Of a DNA stretch of 64,000 nt, positions 41,600 to 50,309 are shown piece after piece. The translations under genes were made by a program, and so were the position numbers. Below the pieces are notes generated by a model, which made no database searches, was not told the origin of the DNA, and worked only from the letters and a program-made list of their open reading frames with translations. This DNA comes from Amorphoplanes friuliensis DSM 7358 (lineage in GTDB: Bacteria > Actinomycetota > Actinomycetes > Mycobacteriales > Micromonosporaceae), in contig NC_022657.1 in assembly GCF_000494755.1 (NCBI RefSeq), positions 8,772,001-8,836,000 of the forward strand, given 5' to 3'. The first letter of the stretch is position 1; every line of letters starts with the position of its first letter.

Positions 41600-42625
41600 T
41601 TGACCACACCGGCGCTGAGCACGACGTCGATGACCGGCCTGCGCAAAGCAGCCATCCTGCTCGTCCGGATGGGCAAGGAGTACTCCACCCGGGTGCTCGC
41701 CTCGATGAACGAGAACGAGGTCGAGGAGCTCTCCGCCGAGATCGCCCGCCTCGGCAAGCTCGAACCCGACGTCGTCGGCGACGTGATCGACGAGTTCTAC
41801 GCGATGGCGACGACCAAGCACGCCGGTGCCGGCGGCATGGCGTACGCCCGTGAGCTCCTCGAGGCGTCCCTGGGCACCGAACGCGCGCAGCTGATCCTCG
41901 ACCGGCTGCAGGCGTCGATGACCGACATGCCGTTCAACTTCCTCAGCCACGCCGATCCCCGCCAGCTGCTCTCGTACGTGCAGTACGAGCACCCGCAGAC
42001 GATCGCGCTGGTGCTGGCCCACATCCCGTCGGCGCTGGCGAGCTCGATCCTGTCCGGGCTGGCACCCGAGGTGCAGTCGGACGTCGCGCACCGCATCGCC
42101 GTGATGGACCGCACCTCGCCGGACGTCATCCGGCAGGTCGAGCTGGCCCTGCAACGCAAGCTCTCCACGGTGCTGCAGCCGGACGAGTTGTCGACGGTCG
42201 GTGGTCTCGACCCGCTGGTCGACATCATCAACCGCGCCGACCGCACCACCGAGCGGCTCATCCTGGAGGCTCTGGAGGCCCGCAACCCGGAGATCGCCGA
42301 GGAGATCCGCCGGCGGATGTTCATGTTCGAGGACATCGTCAGTCTCGACGACCGTTCGATCCAGCTCGTGCTGCGCCAGGTCGAGCCGGCCGACCTCGCC
42401 ACCGCCCTCAAGGGTGTCGGCGAGGACGTCCGGGACAAGGTCACCCGCAACCTGTCGGAACGCGGCCGGGAGAACCTGCTCGAGGAGATGGACCTGATGG
42501 GCCCGGTCAAGGTCAAGATGGTCGAGGAGGCCCAGCAGAAGATCGTCTCGGTGATCCGTTCGCTCGAGGACTCCGGCCAGATCGAGATCCAGCGTGGTGG
42601 CGAGGCCGATGAGCTCATCGCCTGA
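41600..42625 (+). CDS. fliG: flagellar motor switch protein FliG
   Basis: A 341-residue rotor protein that begins at a TTG codon; GGAGGAAC eight bases upstream decides this start. The N-terminal FliF-binding domain (LRKAAILLVRMGKEYSTRVLASMNENEVEELSAEIARL), the middle domain with the EHPQTIALVLAHIP motif, and the C-terminal torque helix (DDRSIQLVLRQVEPADLATALKG, VRDKVTRNLSERGRENLLEEM) are all intact. Charged torque residues are conserved by eye. It overlaps fliH by 17 bp. Confidence 0.96.
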   Translation: MTTPALSTTSMTGLRKAAILLVRMGKEYSTRVLASMNENEVEELSAEIARLGKLEPDVVGDVIDEFYAMATTKHAGAGGMAYARELLEASLGTERAQLILDRLQASMTDMPFNFLSHADPRQLLSYVQYEHPQTIALVLAHIPSALASSILSGLAPEVQSDVAHRIAVMDRTSPDVIRQVELALQRKLSTVLQPDELSTVGGLDPLVDIINRADRTTERLILEALEARNPEIAEEIRRRMFMFEDIVSLDDRSIQLVLRQVEPADLATALKGVGEDVRDKVTRNLSERGRENLLEEMDLMGPVKVKMVEEAQQKIVSVIRSLEDSGQIEIQRGGEADELIA

Positions 42626-43283
42626 CGACGCGCCGATCCTGCGCGGGACCGTGGCGGAGTCCGCCACGGCCGCCCGGTTCGGCGTGGACCTGCGTCGTGG
42701 CGTACCGGAGGACAGTGCCCCGGTCGAGCGGGCCAAGCAGCAGGCCCGGACGGCGGGTTATGCCGAGGGCTGGGCGCAGGGCCAGCGGGCCGCGGCGCTC
42801 GAGGCCGAGGCGGCCGCCGAGCGGGCGCGGGCCGTGGAGCAGGCGCACGACCAGCGCCGGGCGGCCGCTCTGGCCCAGGCGATCAACGCCCTGGGCCGGG
42901 CCGTCACCGGCTTGGAGACGCAGATGATGCCGACCCTGCACGAGCTGCAGGAGGCGGTGCTGGCGCACGCGTTCGAGCTGGCCGAGGCCATCGTCGGCCG
43001 GTCCCTGGACGACCCGGAGGGCCGGGCCGTGTCGGCGCTGCGCCGCGCCATGAACGCCGCGCCCGACCAGGGCGAGATCGTGGTGAGCCTGCATCCCGAC
43101 GATTTCCGCAATCTGGTCGGTACGGCAACCGACGCCGACTACAACTACGAGGGCCGGCCGGTGCACCTGCGGCCCGAACCGGCGCTGCGTCCCGGTGACG
43201 CGGTCGCCGAGACCGGGACCACCACCGTGGACGCCTCCATCGCCACCGCCGTAGCGCGAGCCAAAGAGGCCCTGAGACTGTGA
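42609..43283 (+). CDS. fliH: flagellar assembly protein FliH
   Basis: A 224-residue protein. The start is placed at ATG 42609, inside the end of fliG; a GTG at 42594 is an alternative. The Ala/Glu/Arg-rich coiled coil (ARTAGYAEGWAQGQRAAALEAEAAAERARAVEQAHDQRRAAAL) and the C-terminal V-ATPase E-like domain (FELAEAIVGRSLDD, VVSLHPDDFRNLVG, RPGDAVAETGTTTVDASIATAVARAKEAL) fit FliH, the stator and regulator of the FliI ATPase. It overlaps fliI by 4 bp. Confidence 0.88.
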   Translation: MSSSPDDAPILRGTVAESATAARFGVDLRRGVPEDSAPVERAKQQARTAGYAEGWAQGQRAAALEAEAAAERARAVEQAHDQRRAAALAQAINALGRAVTGLETQMMPTLHELQEAVLAHAFELAEAIVGRSLDDPEGRAVSALRRAMNAAPDQGEIVVSLHPDDFRNLVGTATDADYNYEGRPVHLRPEPALRPGDAVAETGTTTVDASIATAVARAKEALRL

Positions 43284-44587
43284 CCGACGTCTTCCGTAAT
43301 CGCATCAACGCCGCCCTGAGCGCGGCCCAGCCGCTGAGCCGGGGCAAGGTCACCGGTGCGGTCGGCCTCCGGGTCACCGTGAGCGGTCTGGAGGCACGGG
43401 TCGGCGAGCTGCTGCAGATCGGCGAGGGTGACGAGGCGGTGCTCGCGGAGGTCGCCGCGATCGACGGCGAACGCCTCTCCTGCCTGCCGCTCGGCCCCAT
43501 CGCCGGCATGAGCACGGGCAGCCCGGTGGTGTCGACCGGCGGTCCCCTGCGGGTCGCGGTCGGCCCCGACCTGCGGGGACGCATCCTGGACGGTCTCGGC
43601 CGCCCGATGGACGGCGGCCCGCCGCTCAAGGGCGAGATGGTCAGCATCGAGGCCGCACCGCCCTCGGCGATGGAACGCCAGCTGGTCGACGCGCCGATGC
43701 CCCTGGGTGTGCGTGTGCTCGACACCCTCGTGCCGTGCGGCCGGGGTCAGCGCATCGGCATCTTCGCCGGCTCCGGCGTCGGAAAAAGCACGCTGATGTC
43801 GATGATCACCCGGGGCACCACCGCGGAGCTCAACGTCGTCGCCCTGGTCGGCGAGCGTGGCCGCGAGGTCCGCGAGTTCATCGAGCACGACCTGGGGCCC
43901 GAGGGCCTGGCCCGCTCCGTCGTGGTCATCGCCACTTCGGACACCCCTCCCCTGGTACGCCTCCGCGCGGGCTCGGTCGCCACCAGGATCGCGGAGTACT
44001 TCCGCGACCAGGGCGGCGACGTGCTGATGATGATGGACAGCGTCACCCGTGCGGCCATGGCCCAGCGGGAGGTCGGCCTGTCGGTCGGCGAGCCGCCGGC
44101 GACCCGTGGTTATCCGCCGTCGGTCTTCGCCATGCTCGCGTCGCTGCTGGAACGCGCCGGTCCCGGCGCCCGCGGCAGCATCACCGGCCTTTACACGGTG
44201 CTGGTCGAGGGTGACGACCACAACGAGCCCATCGCCGACGCGGCCCGCTCGATCCTGGACGGGCACATCGTGCTCGACCGCAAGCTCGCCACCGCCGGCC
44301 ACTTCCCCAGCATCCAGGCCCTCGACTCGATCTCCCGGGTGGCCAACCGGATCACGACGCCGGAGCAGCGGAACGACGCCACCGAGCTGCGCCGGATGAT
44401 GGCCGCGCACCGCGACGTCCGCGAGCTGGTCGAGATCGGCGCGTACGTGCCCGGCACCAACCCGGAGGCCGACCGCGCCACCGCGATCTGGCCCCAGATC
44501 ACCTCCTTCCTGCGCCAGGGCCTCGACGAGAAGGTCAGCGCGGCCGAGGCCTGGCAGGCGCTGCGGCAGCTGATCGCCGCGTCCTGA
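43280..44587 (+). CDS. fliI: flagellum-specific ATPase FliI
   Basis: A 435-residue F1-beta-like ATPase starting at the GTG that overlaps the fliH stop codon. Walker A is AGSGVGKST at about 163-171, Walker B DVLMMMDSVTRAAMAQREVGL, with the flagellar/type III signature GEPPATRGYPPSVFAMLASLLERAG. FliI works with FliH and FliJ to unload chaperones and energise export. Complete and of typical length. Confidence 0.97.
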   Translation: MTDVFRNRINAALSAAQPLSRGKVTGAVGLRVTVSGLEARVGELLQIGEGDEAVLAEVAAIDGERLSCLPLGPIAGMSTGSPVVSTGGPLRVAVGPDLRGRILDGLGRPMDGGPPLKGEMVSIEAAPPSAMERQLVDAPMPLGVRVLDTLVPCGRGQRIGIFAGSGVGKSTLMSMITRGTTAELNVVALVGERGREVREFIEHDLGPEGLARSVVVIATSDTPPLVRLRAGSVATRIAEYFRDQGGDVLMMMDSVTRAAMAQREVGLSVGEPPATRGYPPSVFAMLASLLERAGPGARGSITGLYTVLVEGDDHNEPIADAARSILDGHIVLDRKLATAGHFPSIQALDSISRVANRITTPEQRNDATELRRMMAAHRDVRELVEIGAYVPGTNPEADRATAIWPQITSFLRQGLDEKVSAAEAWQALRQLIAAS

Positions 44588-44598
44588 GCGCTCGCCGT

Positions 44599-44616
44599 CG
44601 GGTGCAGATCGGGTGC
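44599..44616 (+). promoter_or_regulatory. TcrA-like direct repeat upstream of fliJ
   Basis: CGGGTGC, AGAT, CGGGTGC: the exact reverse complement of GCACCCG-n4-GCACCCG, all 14 positions matching the recalled consensus. It ends 5 bp before the fliJ -35 element. Confidence 0.7.
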
Positions 44617-44621
44617 AGGCG

Positions 44622-44647
44622 CTCAGCGGTTGCCGACGCGCGCCGAC
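44622..44647 (+). promoter_or_regulatory. FliA-type promoter of fliJ
   Basis: CTCA (44622-44625), 16 bases, GCCGAC (44642-44647), 43 bp before the fliJ GTG. It separates a fliJ-hydrolase-fliK unit from the upstream operon. Confidence 0.7.
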
Positions 44648-44690
44648 CGGGTCTGGTGAGGGAGCCACCTCGACGTTCTCGGGAGGTCTT

Positions 44691-45371
44691 GTGAATCGCC
44701 TGTTCCGGCTCGGGCCAGTTCTGCGTGCACGCAAGGCTCAGGAGGACGCCGCCCGCGGCGCCGTCATCCAGTCCCGCCAGGAGATCCGCGAGGCGCAGGC
44801 GCTGGTCAAGCGCCGCCAGCTGGAGCTGACCGGTGCCGACGCGCCGACCGAGGGCACCGCCCGCGCCATGGTTGCCTCGATGGTGGCCCGGCAGTCGATG
44901 GCTGCCACGCTGTCCGGCGCGCACCGGATGGTCACCGACGCCGAGGAGATCGCCCGCGAGAAGCAGGCCGAGCTCTCCGACGCCGCCAAGAGGCGCCGGG
45001 CAGTCGAGATGATGGCCGAACGGCACGCCGCGACGGTGAAGGCCCACGACCTCAAGACCGAGCAGGACGCCATCGACGAGATGGCGGTGACGGCCAAGGC
45101 CCGCAACGCCGCCCGGGGCATCGACGCGACCAGCGAGGAACGCGCGAACATCCTGCGGCACGGCAACGGCACCGCCGCGGACCGCGAGGACGCCGCCCGT
45201 GAAACCGCCAACACGGTTGCGGCCCGGCGCCCCAACATCGACCTCGCCAACGCACGGCAGGCGATCGACGCCGCCCGGTCCGCACTTTCCGTTGCCGCTA
45301 AGCGCCCCGCCGATCCCGCCGAACTCGAAGACGAGGGGAACGTCGCCGAGGACGAGGGGAGCCGCGAATGA
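44691..45371 (+). CDS. fliJ: FliJ-like flagellar export chaperone
   Basis: A 226-residue protein starting at GTG 44691 with GGGAGG five bases upstream. It is almost entirely a long antiparallel coiled coil (RLGPVLRARKAQEDAARGAVIQSRQEIREAQALVKRRQLELTG and matching C-terminal helices), as in FliJ, the stalk-like partner of FliI. It is longer than typical FliJ (about 150 residues), with an extra Ala/Asp/Glu-rich C-terminal third. The family call rests on the position after fliI and the coiled coil. The 3' end overlaps the next gene by 4 bp. Confidence 0.78.
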   Translation: MNRLFRLGPVLRARKAQEDAARGAVIQSRQEIREAQALVKRRQLELTGADAPTEGTARAMVASMVARQSMAATLSGAHRMVTDAEEIAREKQAELSDAAKRRRAVEMMAERHAATVKAHDLKTEQDAIDEMAVTAKARNAARGIDATSEERANILRHGNGTAADREDAARETANTVAARRPNIDLANARQAIDAARSALSVAAKRPADPAELEDEGNVAEDEGSRE

Positions 45372-46315
45372 TCGGTGTCCAGGGAGTCATGTCCCGTATC
45401 TCCGAGCTCAAGGCCCAGCTCGGGATCACACCGCCCGCACCCAACGCCGCGTTTGCCGGTGCGCTGACCGAGGCCACCGGCAAGACCGCCACCAGCGGTG
45501 TCACCGGCCGGTCCGTCGTCGACGCGGCCAAGAAGTACCTCGGTACCCCGTACGTCTTCGGCAGCACCGATCCGGCCAAGGGGCTCGACTGCTCGGCGCT
45601 GGTGCAGCGGGCGTACAAGGATCTGGGTGTTGATCTGCCGCGCACATCGCAGGAGCAGGCCCGGGCCGGGACCAAGGTCGACGGGTTGAAGAACGCGAAG
45701 CCGGGCGACATCCTGGCCTTCGATTCGCCGGTCGACCACGTCGCGATCTACCTCGGCGACAACAAGATGATCGCCGCGCCCAAGCCGGGCGACCACGTCA
45801 AGATCCAGTCGGTGTACGAGACCCCGACGCACATCCGCCGCGTGGTCGGCACCGAGGCCGCGGGTGGCATCAGCGCCTCGATCGCACCGGCCGCGGTGCG
45901 CCCGGCCAGCCTCCAGAATTCGACCTCGCTCGCCGGCGTCCCGTACGCCGACATGTTCCTCAAGGCCGGCGCGAAGTACGACGTGTCGCCGAAGCTGCTC
46001 GCCGCCGTCGCAAAGGTCGAGTCGGGTTACAACCCGAAGGCCGTGAGCCCGGCCGGCGCCCAGGGGCTGATGCAGCTGATGCCCGCGACCGCCCGCGGGC
46101 TCGGAGTGCACAACTCCTTCGACCCGCAGCAGGCGATCAACGGCGCGGCGAAGCTGCTCTCCAGCCACCTGAAGGAGTTCAAGTCGCTCCCGCTGGCCCT
46201 GGCGGCCTACAACGCGGGTGGCGGCAACGTGCACAAGTACGGCGGCATCCCGCCGTTCTCCGAGACGCAGGCGTACGTGCCCAAGGTCCAGAAGGCACTG
46301 GCCGCGCTCGGCTGA
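45368..46315 (+). CDS. NlpC/P60 endopeptidase fused to SLT lytic transglycosylase
   Basis: A 315-residue two-domain peptidoglycan hydrolase. NlpC/P60 (about 45-155) has the catalytic Cys in GLDCSALVQRAYKDLG, His in VDHVAIYLGD and a following polar position. The soluble lytic transglycosylase domain (about 195-315) has the catalytic Glu in VAKVESGYNPKAVSPAGAQGLMQLMPATA and LALAAYNAGGGNVHKYGG. No signal peptide is visible, so export would be through the flagellar gate. It is encoded between fliJ and fliK, and likely opens the wall for the rod, the job FlgJ does elsewhere. Confidence 0.88.
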   Translation: MIGVQGVMSRISELKAQLGITPPAPNAAFAGALTEATGKTATSGVTGRSVVDAAKKYLGTPYVFGSTDPAKGLDCSALVQRAYKDLGVDLPRTSQEQARAGTKVDGLKNAKPGDILAFDSPVDHVAIYLGDNKMIAAPKPGDHVKIQSVYETPTHIRRVVGTEAAGGISASIAPAAVRPASLQNSTSLAGVPYADMFLKAGAKYDVSPKLLAAVAKVESGYNPKAVSPAGAQGLMQLMPATARGLGVHNSFDPQQAINGAAKLLSSHLKEFKSLPLALAAYNAGGGNVHKYGGIPPFSETQAYVPKVQKALAALG

Positions 46316-46344
46316 GCACCGTTACCGACGAGGGGAACCGCCGC

Positions 46345-48318
46345 ATGACGAGCTCCGTCACCGGACCGGACCGGAAGCCGGCGGTCGACACCGCCCGCCG
46401 GGGACCGGGCAAGCCGGGCGAGGGTGCCGAGGCCTTCGGGTCGGCGCTCTCCGCCGAGCTGGACCGCAAGCCCGCCGACCAGGCCGACCGCAAGGCCCAG
46501 GACCGTGCCGTGGCGGGTCGGGCCGCGCAGGACCGGCTCCAGGCCGAGAACCGGGCCGCGGACGCCCGCCTGCAGCGCTCGGCGGCGACGCGCAACCAGA
46601 TCGCCGCGCAGCAACGTTTGTCGCAGGCCCGGGCGGCCGCCCAGCGCACGACCGCGCAACGGCCCGACGCCCCGGAGCGCCCGGATGCGCCCCAACGTCC
46701 CGATGCCCCGCAACGTGCTGATTCCCCGCAGCGCCCCGAGGCCTCGAAGCGCCCAGAGCCCTCGCAGCGCTCTGAGGCCTCCGAGCGTCCTGATGCCTCC
46801 GAGCGCCCCTCGGAGGATCCCGGCTCTCCGCGTGAGACCGGGGCGCCCGAGACCCGGCGTCCCGAGACGTCGCGCTCCGACAAGCCCAGCACCGGCGCCG
46901 AGGTGAAGCAGGCCGAGACCACCGTGTCCTCGGAGCCTGCAGCGGAAGCTGACTCCGCGACCGCTACCGACGAGCCCACCACTCCGGAAAAGGCGGAAGC
47001 GACCGCTGTCCCGGTCGTCGCCCTGCCGTTCCAGGCCGCACTGGCGGCGACCACCGAGGTTCCCGACGGTGAAGCACCACCGGCTGCTACGACATCCGTC
47101 ACGGCACCGGCCCCGCCAACGACACCGGCGCCTCCCGCAGCCACCCCGGAGGCTCCGGCCGGGCCGATCACCAATGCCGGTGCGTCCCAGGCTGCCGCGT
47201 GGGCGCAGGCGGAAGCTCAGGCCGCCGCCCGGACGGGAGAAGCCGGCATGTCGCTGGCACCGAGCAGCGCGGCGCAGACGGCTGTCACTCAGGCAGATGC
47301 CGTCTCGCAGGCAGCGGTCATGCAGGCAGCTCCCCAGGCGACGGCTGCTCCGCAGAATGCCGCAGCACCGGCCGCGCCGCAGGCCGCCGCCCCGGCCGCC
47401 ACATCCGCCATGCCGCCGGACATCGCCGAGGCGGTGGCCGACGGACTCGGTGCCCCAGCGGCCACGGCGACCGCAGCAGCCCCCACAGCCGCAGCGGCCC
47501 CGACGACCGCAGCGGCCCCGACGGCACAGGCCACACCGGCCGCACCGGCCGCAGCGCCCACCGCCGACGTGGCGGCCACCGCCGCGGCGGACCTCACTGC
47601 CGTCCCCACGACCGGGCAGACCGAGACCACCGCCGAACCGGCACCCACGGCCGATCAGCCGCCGACGACCACTAGCGGGACCGAGGGCGAGACGGGTACC
47701 GGCGGGCAGCAGACCGACCAGCAGAGCTCGAACGGGCAGCCCGGCACGTTTGTCGCGCCGGCCACCGCAGCGGCAACACCGGGAACCGAGTTCCCGGGCG
47801 GCGTGCCGCAGGTCGGTGGCGTCGCAGCCACAGCGCCGACCGCACCGGCAGCCCCGGTTGCCGACACCGCACCGCCGGCGCCGCCGACCCCGGGCCCGGT
47901 CGCGGCCCAGGTCGCCACCCGGATCACGCCGCTGCGGCTCGACGCGGACGGCGTGCACCGGCTCACCATCAACCTGCACCCGGTCGACCTCGGCCCGGTC
48001 CAGGTCGTCGCCGAGATCCGCAACGGCGAGATCAACGTGCAGCTGTCCAGCTCGACCGACGCCGGCCACGACTCGCTGCGCAACGCCATGGACGACCTGC
48101 GGCGCGAGCTCGAGCAGTCCGGGTTCTCCAACACGTCGCTCGACCTGCGTCAGGGCAGTCAGCAGGAGCAGGCGCGCCAGCAGTTCGCGTTCATGGGTGA
48201 GAACAACGGCACCCGGGGCGGGAACCGCGGCCGCGGCGCCGAGCCGGAGCCCGAGGCGCCCGCTCCGCCGAGTCCCTCGCGTACCGATGGGAACAGCCGC
48301 CTCGACATCCAGGCGTGA
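46345..48318 (+). CDS. fliK: flagellar hook-length control protein FliK
   Basis: A 657-residue protein. The first about 520 residues are Ala/Pro/Thr/Glu-rich and probably disordered, with a run of six-residue RPDAPQ-type repeats at about 105-157. The C-terminal FliK domain (about 525-640) has LRLDADGVHRLTINLHPVDLGPVQVVAEIRNGEINVQL and LRRELEQSGFSNTSLDLRQG, the substrate-switch region that contacts FlhB. FliK measures the hook and triggers the switch to filament export. It begins 29 bp after the hydrolase gene. Confidence 0.88.
   Translation: MTSSVTGPDRKPAVDTARRGPGKPGEGAEAFGSALSAELDRKPADQADRKAQDRAVAGRAAQDRLQAENRAADARLQRSAATRNQIAAQQRLSQARAAAQRTTAQRPDAPERPDAPQRPDAPQRADSPQRPEASKRPEPSQRSEASERPDASERPSEDPGSPRETGAPETRRPETSRSDKPSTGAEVKQAETTVSSEPAAEADSATATDEPTTPEKAEATAVPVVALPFQAALAATTEVPDGEAPPAATTSVTAPAPPTTPAPPAATPEAPAGPITNAGASQAAAWAQAEAQAAARTGEAGMSLAPSSAAQTAVTQADAVSQAAVMQAAPQATAAPQNAAAPAAPQAAAPAATSAMPPDIAEAVADGLGAPAATATAAAPTAAAAPTTAAAPTAQATPAAPAAAPTADVAATAAADLTAVPTTGQTETTAEPAPTADQPPTTTSGTEGETGTGGQQTDQQSSNGQPGTFVAPATAAATPGTEFPGGVPQVGGVAATAPTAPAAPVADTAPPAPPTPGPVAAQVATRITPLRLDADGVHRLTINLHPVDLGPVQVVAEIRNGEINVQLSSSTDAGHDSLRNAMDDLRRELEQSGFSNTSLDLRQGSQQEQARQQFAFMGENNGTRGGNRGRGAEPEPEAPAPPSPSRTDGNSRLDIQA
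46660..46812 (+). repeat. 18-bp tandem repeat in fliK
   Basis: About nine degenerate 18-bp units encode hexads such as RPDAPQ, RADSPQ, RPEASK and RSEASE. They lie in the N-terminal ruler region, where copy number could affect protein length. Confidence 0.75.
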
Positions 48319-48332
48319 GCTGAAATCTAGGG

Positions 48333-48358
48333 CTAAGTGAATCGGCGGACCGGCCGAA
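48333..48358 (+). promoter_or_regulatory. FliA-type promoter of flgD-flgE
   Basis: CTAA (48333-48336), 16 bases, GCCGAA (48353-48358), 44 bp before the flgD ATG. The first element differs from CTCA by one base, as at 25166. Confidence 0.65.
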
Positions 48359-48402
48359 ACTGAGTGCGAGGGCCACCAACTCGAACTCGGGAGGACTTGC
48401 TC

Positions 48403-48999
48403 ATGACGTCACCGATCGGCGGAAACGTCAGCAAGGAATTCGACGCCAAGAACGTGTCCGCGACGTCGATGTACACGAACAGGACGACCACGGACTCCGG
48501 TGCCAGCAAGTCGGTCGCCGATCAGGACACGTTCCTGAAGTTGCTGGTGGCTCAGCTCAAGTACCAGGACCCCAGCAACCCGGCCGACTCGACGCAGTTC
48601 CTGGCCCAGACGGCCCAGTTCACGCAGGTCGAGAAGCTCGGGCAGATCGCCGAGATGATGCAGGCCCAGCAACTGATCGGCGCGAGCGCGCTGGTGGGCC
48701 GCACGGTCACGTTCCAGGATGCGAACGGGACGACACAGACGGGCGTCGTCACCAAGACGAAGCTCAACGGAGACAGCGAACCGACGCTCGTGGTCGGGAA
48801 CACGGATGTGCAGCTGTCCAAGGTCACGGAAGTCCAGCAAGCAACAACCGGACCAGCGACAACCGGGCAGACGGCGACGACGCCGGCCACCCCGGCGGCA
48901 CCGCCGGCGACCACGCCGGCACCCGCGGCGACCAAGCCCGCGGAGCCGGCGGAGCCCGCCACCACCTCCGATGATTCCGCTACCACGAAGGACAACTGA
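48403..48999 (+). CDS. flgD: flagellar hook assembly protein FlgD
   Basis: A 198-residue protein starting at ATG 48403 with GGGAGG upstream. The FlgD N-terminal signature is DTFLKLLVAQLKYQDPSNPADSTQFLAQTAQFTQVEKLGQI, followed by ALVGRTVTFQDANGTTQTGVVTKTKLNGDSEPTLVVGNTDVQLSKVTEV. The C-terminal 50 residues are Thr/Pro/Ala-rich. FlgD is the temporary cap for hook polymerisation. flgE follows after 3 bp. Confidence 0.93.
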   Translation: MTSPIGGNVSKEFDAKNVSATSMYTNRTTTDSGASKSVADQDTFLKLLVAQLKYQDPSNPADSTQFLAQTAQFTQVEKLGQIAEMMQAQQLIGASALVGRTVTFQDANGTTQTGVVTKTKLNGDSEPTLVVGNTDVQLSKVTEVQQATTGPATTGQTATTPATPAAPPATTPAPAATKPAEPAEPATTSDDSATTKDN

Positions 49000-49002
49000 C
49001 CT

Positions 49003-50214
49003 ATGCTGCGTTCCCTCTTCTCCGGCATCAGTGGCCTCCGCGCGCACCAGCAGATGATGGACGTCACGGGCAACAACATCGCCAACGTCAACACCACTGG
49101 TTACAAGTCGAGCCAGACGGTCTTCCAGGACACGCTGTCGCAGATGGTCAACGCGGCCGGCGCCCCGCAGAACGGCTCCGGCGGTACGAACCCCGCCCAG
49201 GTCGGCCTGGGTGTGCGGACGGCCAGCATCAACGCGAACTTCAACCAGGGCGCCGCACAGACCACCGGCAAGTCCGGCGACATGATGATCCAGGGTGACG
49301 GCTTCTTCGTCGTCAAGAGCGGCGGCGAGTCGGTCTACACCCGCGCCGGCTCGTTCACCTTCGACGCCAACGGCTCGCTGACCACCCCGAACGGCCAGAT
49401 CGTCCAGGGCTGGTCCGCCGACACCAAGGGCACGGTCAACACCGCCGGCGCACCGGGCAACATCCAGCTGCCGATCGGCATCAGCCTGGCACCCCAGGCC
49501 ACCTCCAAGTTCACGCTGACCGGCAACCTGTCGTTCGAGGCGCCGGTGGACTCGACCGGTGCACTCCCGGGCAGTTCCAAGGTGATCCCGATCCCCGTCA
49601 TCGACATCAACGGCGCCTCCAGCGCGCTGAACGTCACGATGACCAAGACGGGCGCCAACGAGTGGACCGCGACGACACCCGCGCCGGGCAGCTCGTCCGT
49701 GGCCATCTCGTTCGTGAACGGCAAGCCGATGCAGGCCGACGGTGTCACACCGCTGACCAACATCACGCTGGACGGTCTCGACGTCGACATCAGCGACATC
49801 ACGCAGTACAGCGGTAACACCGAGGCCCGGGTCAGCGCGTCGGACGGTTCCGGCGCCGGCATCCTGAGCTCGTACACCGTGTCGAACACCGGTCAGATCG
49901 TCGGTGTCTTCTCCAACGGCCTGAAGCAGAGCCTGGGCCAGCTGGCCCTGGCCAACTTCAACAACGTCAACGGTCTCGAGAAGATCGGCGACTCGATGTT
50001 CCGCAGCACCGTGAACTCGGGCCTGGCCCAGGTCGGCTCGGCCGGCTCCGCGGGTCTCGGCCTGATCACCAGCGGCGCCCTGGAGATGTCGAACGTCGAC
50101 CTGGCGCAGGAGTTCACCAACCTGGTCATCGCCCAGCGCGGTTTCCAGGCCAACAGCCGCATCATCACCACCTCCGACGAGATCCTCCAGGAGCTCGTGA
50201 ACCTCAAGCGCTAG
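49003..50214 (+). CDS. flgE: flagellar hook protein FlgE
   Basis: A 403-residue hook subunit. The N-terminus has the rod/hook motif MLRSLFSGISGLRAHQQMMDVTGNNIANVNTTGYKSSQTVFQDTLSQ; the middle has the FlgE D1 pattern (MMIQGDGFFVVKSGGESVYTRAGSFTFDANGSLTTPNGQIVQGW); the C-terminus ends with LAQEFTNLVIAQRGFQANSRIITTSDEILQELVNLKR. It is the only FlgE/F/G-type protein in the window, so distal rod subunits may be encoded elsewhere. A terminator hairpin follows. Confidence 0.95.
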   Translation: MLRSLFSGISGLRAHQQMMDVTGNNIANVNTTGYKSSQTVFQDTLSQMVNAAGAPQNGSGGTNPAQVGLGVRTASINANFNQGAAQTTGKSGDMMIQGDGFFVVKSGGESVYTRAGSFTFDANGSLTTPNGQIVQGWSADTKGTVNTAGAPGNIQLPIGISLAPQATSKFTLTGNLSFEAPVDSTGALPGSSKVIPIPVIDINGASSALNVTMTKTGANEWTATTPAPGSSSVAISFVNGKPMQADGVTPLTNITLDGLDVDISDITQYSGNTEARVSASDGSGAGILSSYTVSNTGQIVGVFSNGLKQSLGQLALANFNNVNGLEKIGDSMFRSTVNSGLAQVGSAGSAGLGLITSGALEMSNVDLAQEFTNLVIAQRGFQANSRIITTSDEILQELVNLKR

Positions 50215-50230
50215 TAGCAGCACCGGTGTG

Positions 50231-50269
50231 GAGCCGGGACGGGCCTGACAGCCCGCCCCGGCTTCGCTC
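50231..50269 (+). terminator. terminator of flgD-flgE
   Basis: GAGCCGGGACGGGC (50231-50244) and GCCCGCCCCGGCTTC (50251-50265) form a long stem with one A-C mismatch, 17 bp after the flgE stop codon. Confidence 0.72.
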
Positions 50270-50284
50270 TTTCCAGGCCGGCCC

Positions 50285-50302
50285 GCACCCGTAAAGAGAC
50301 CG
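50285..50302 (+). promoter_or_regulatory. weak TcrA-like repeat upstream of flbD
   Basis: GCACCCG, TAAA, GAGACCG: the first half-site is perfect and the second matches 5 of 7 positions. It ends 7 bp before the flbD -35 element, the same distance as at flgB. Confidence 0.4.
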
Positions 50303-50309
50303 GCTCGCG

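Noticed and set aside
39935..42736. A 933-codon open frame antisense to fliE, fliF and fliG
   Set aside because: The composition (Val, Asp, Gly, Leu, His and Arg mixture, no domains) is what high-GC coding DNA gives in the complementary frame; the plus-strand genes are unmistakable.
46207..48069. A long Gly/Arg/Cys-rich frame antisense to fliK
   Set aside because: It is low-complexity shadow of the Ala/Pro/Thr-rich FliK coding sequence.
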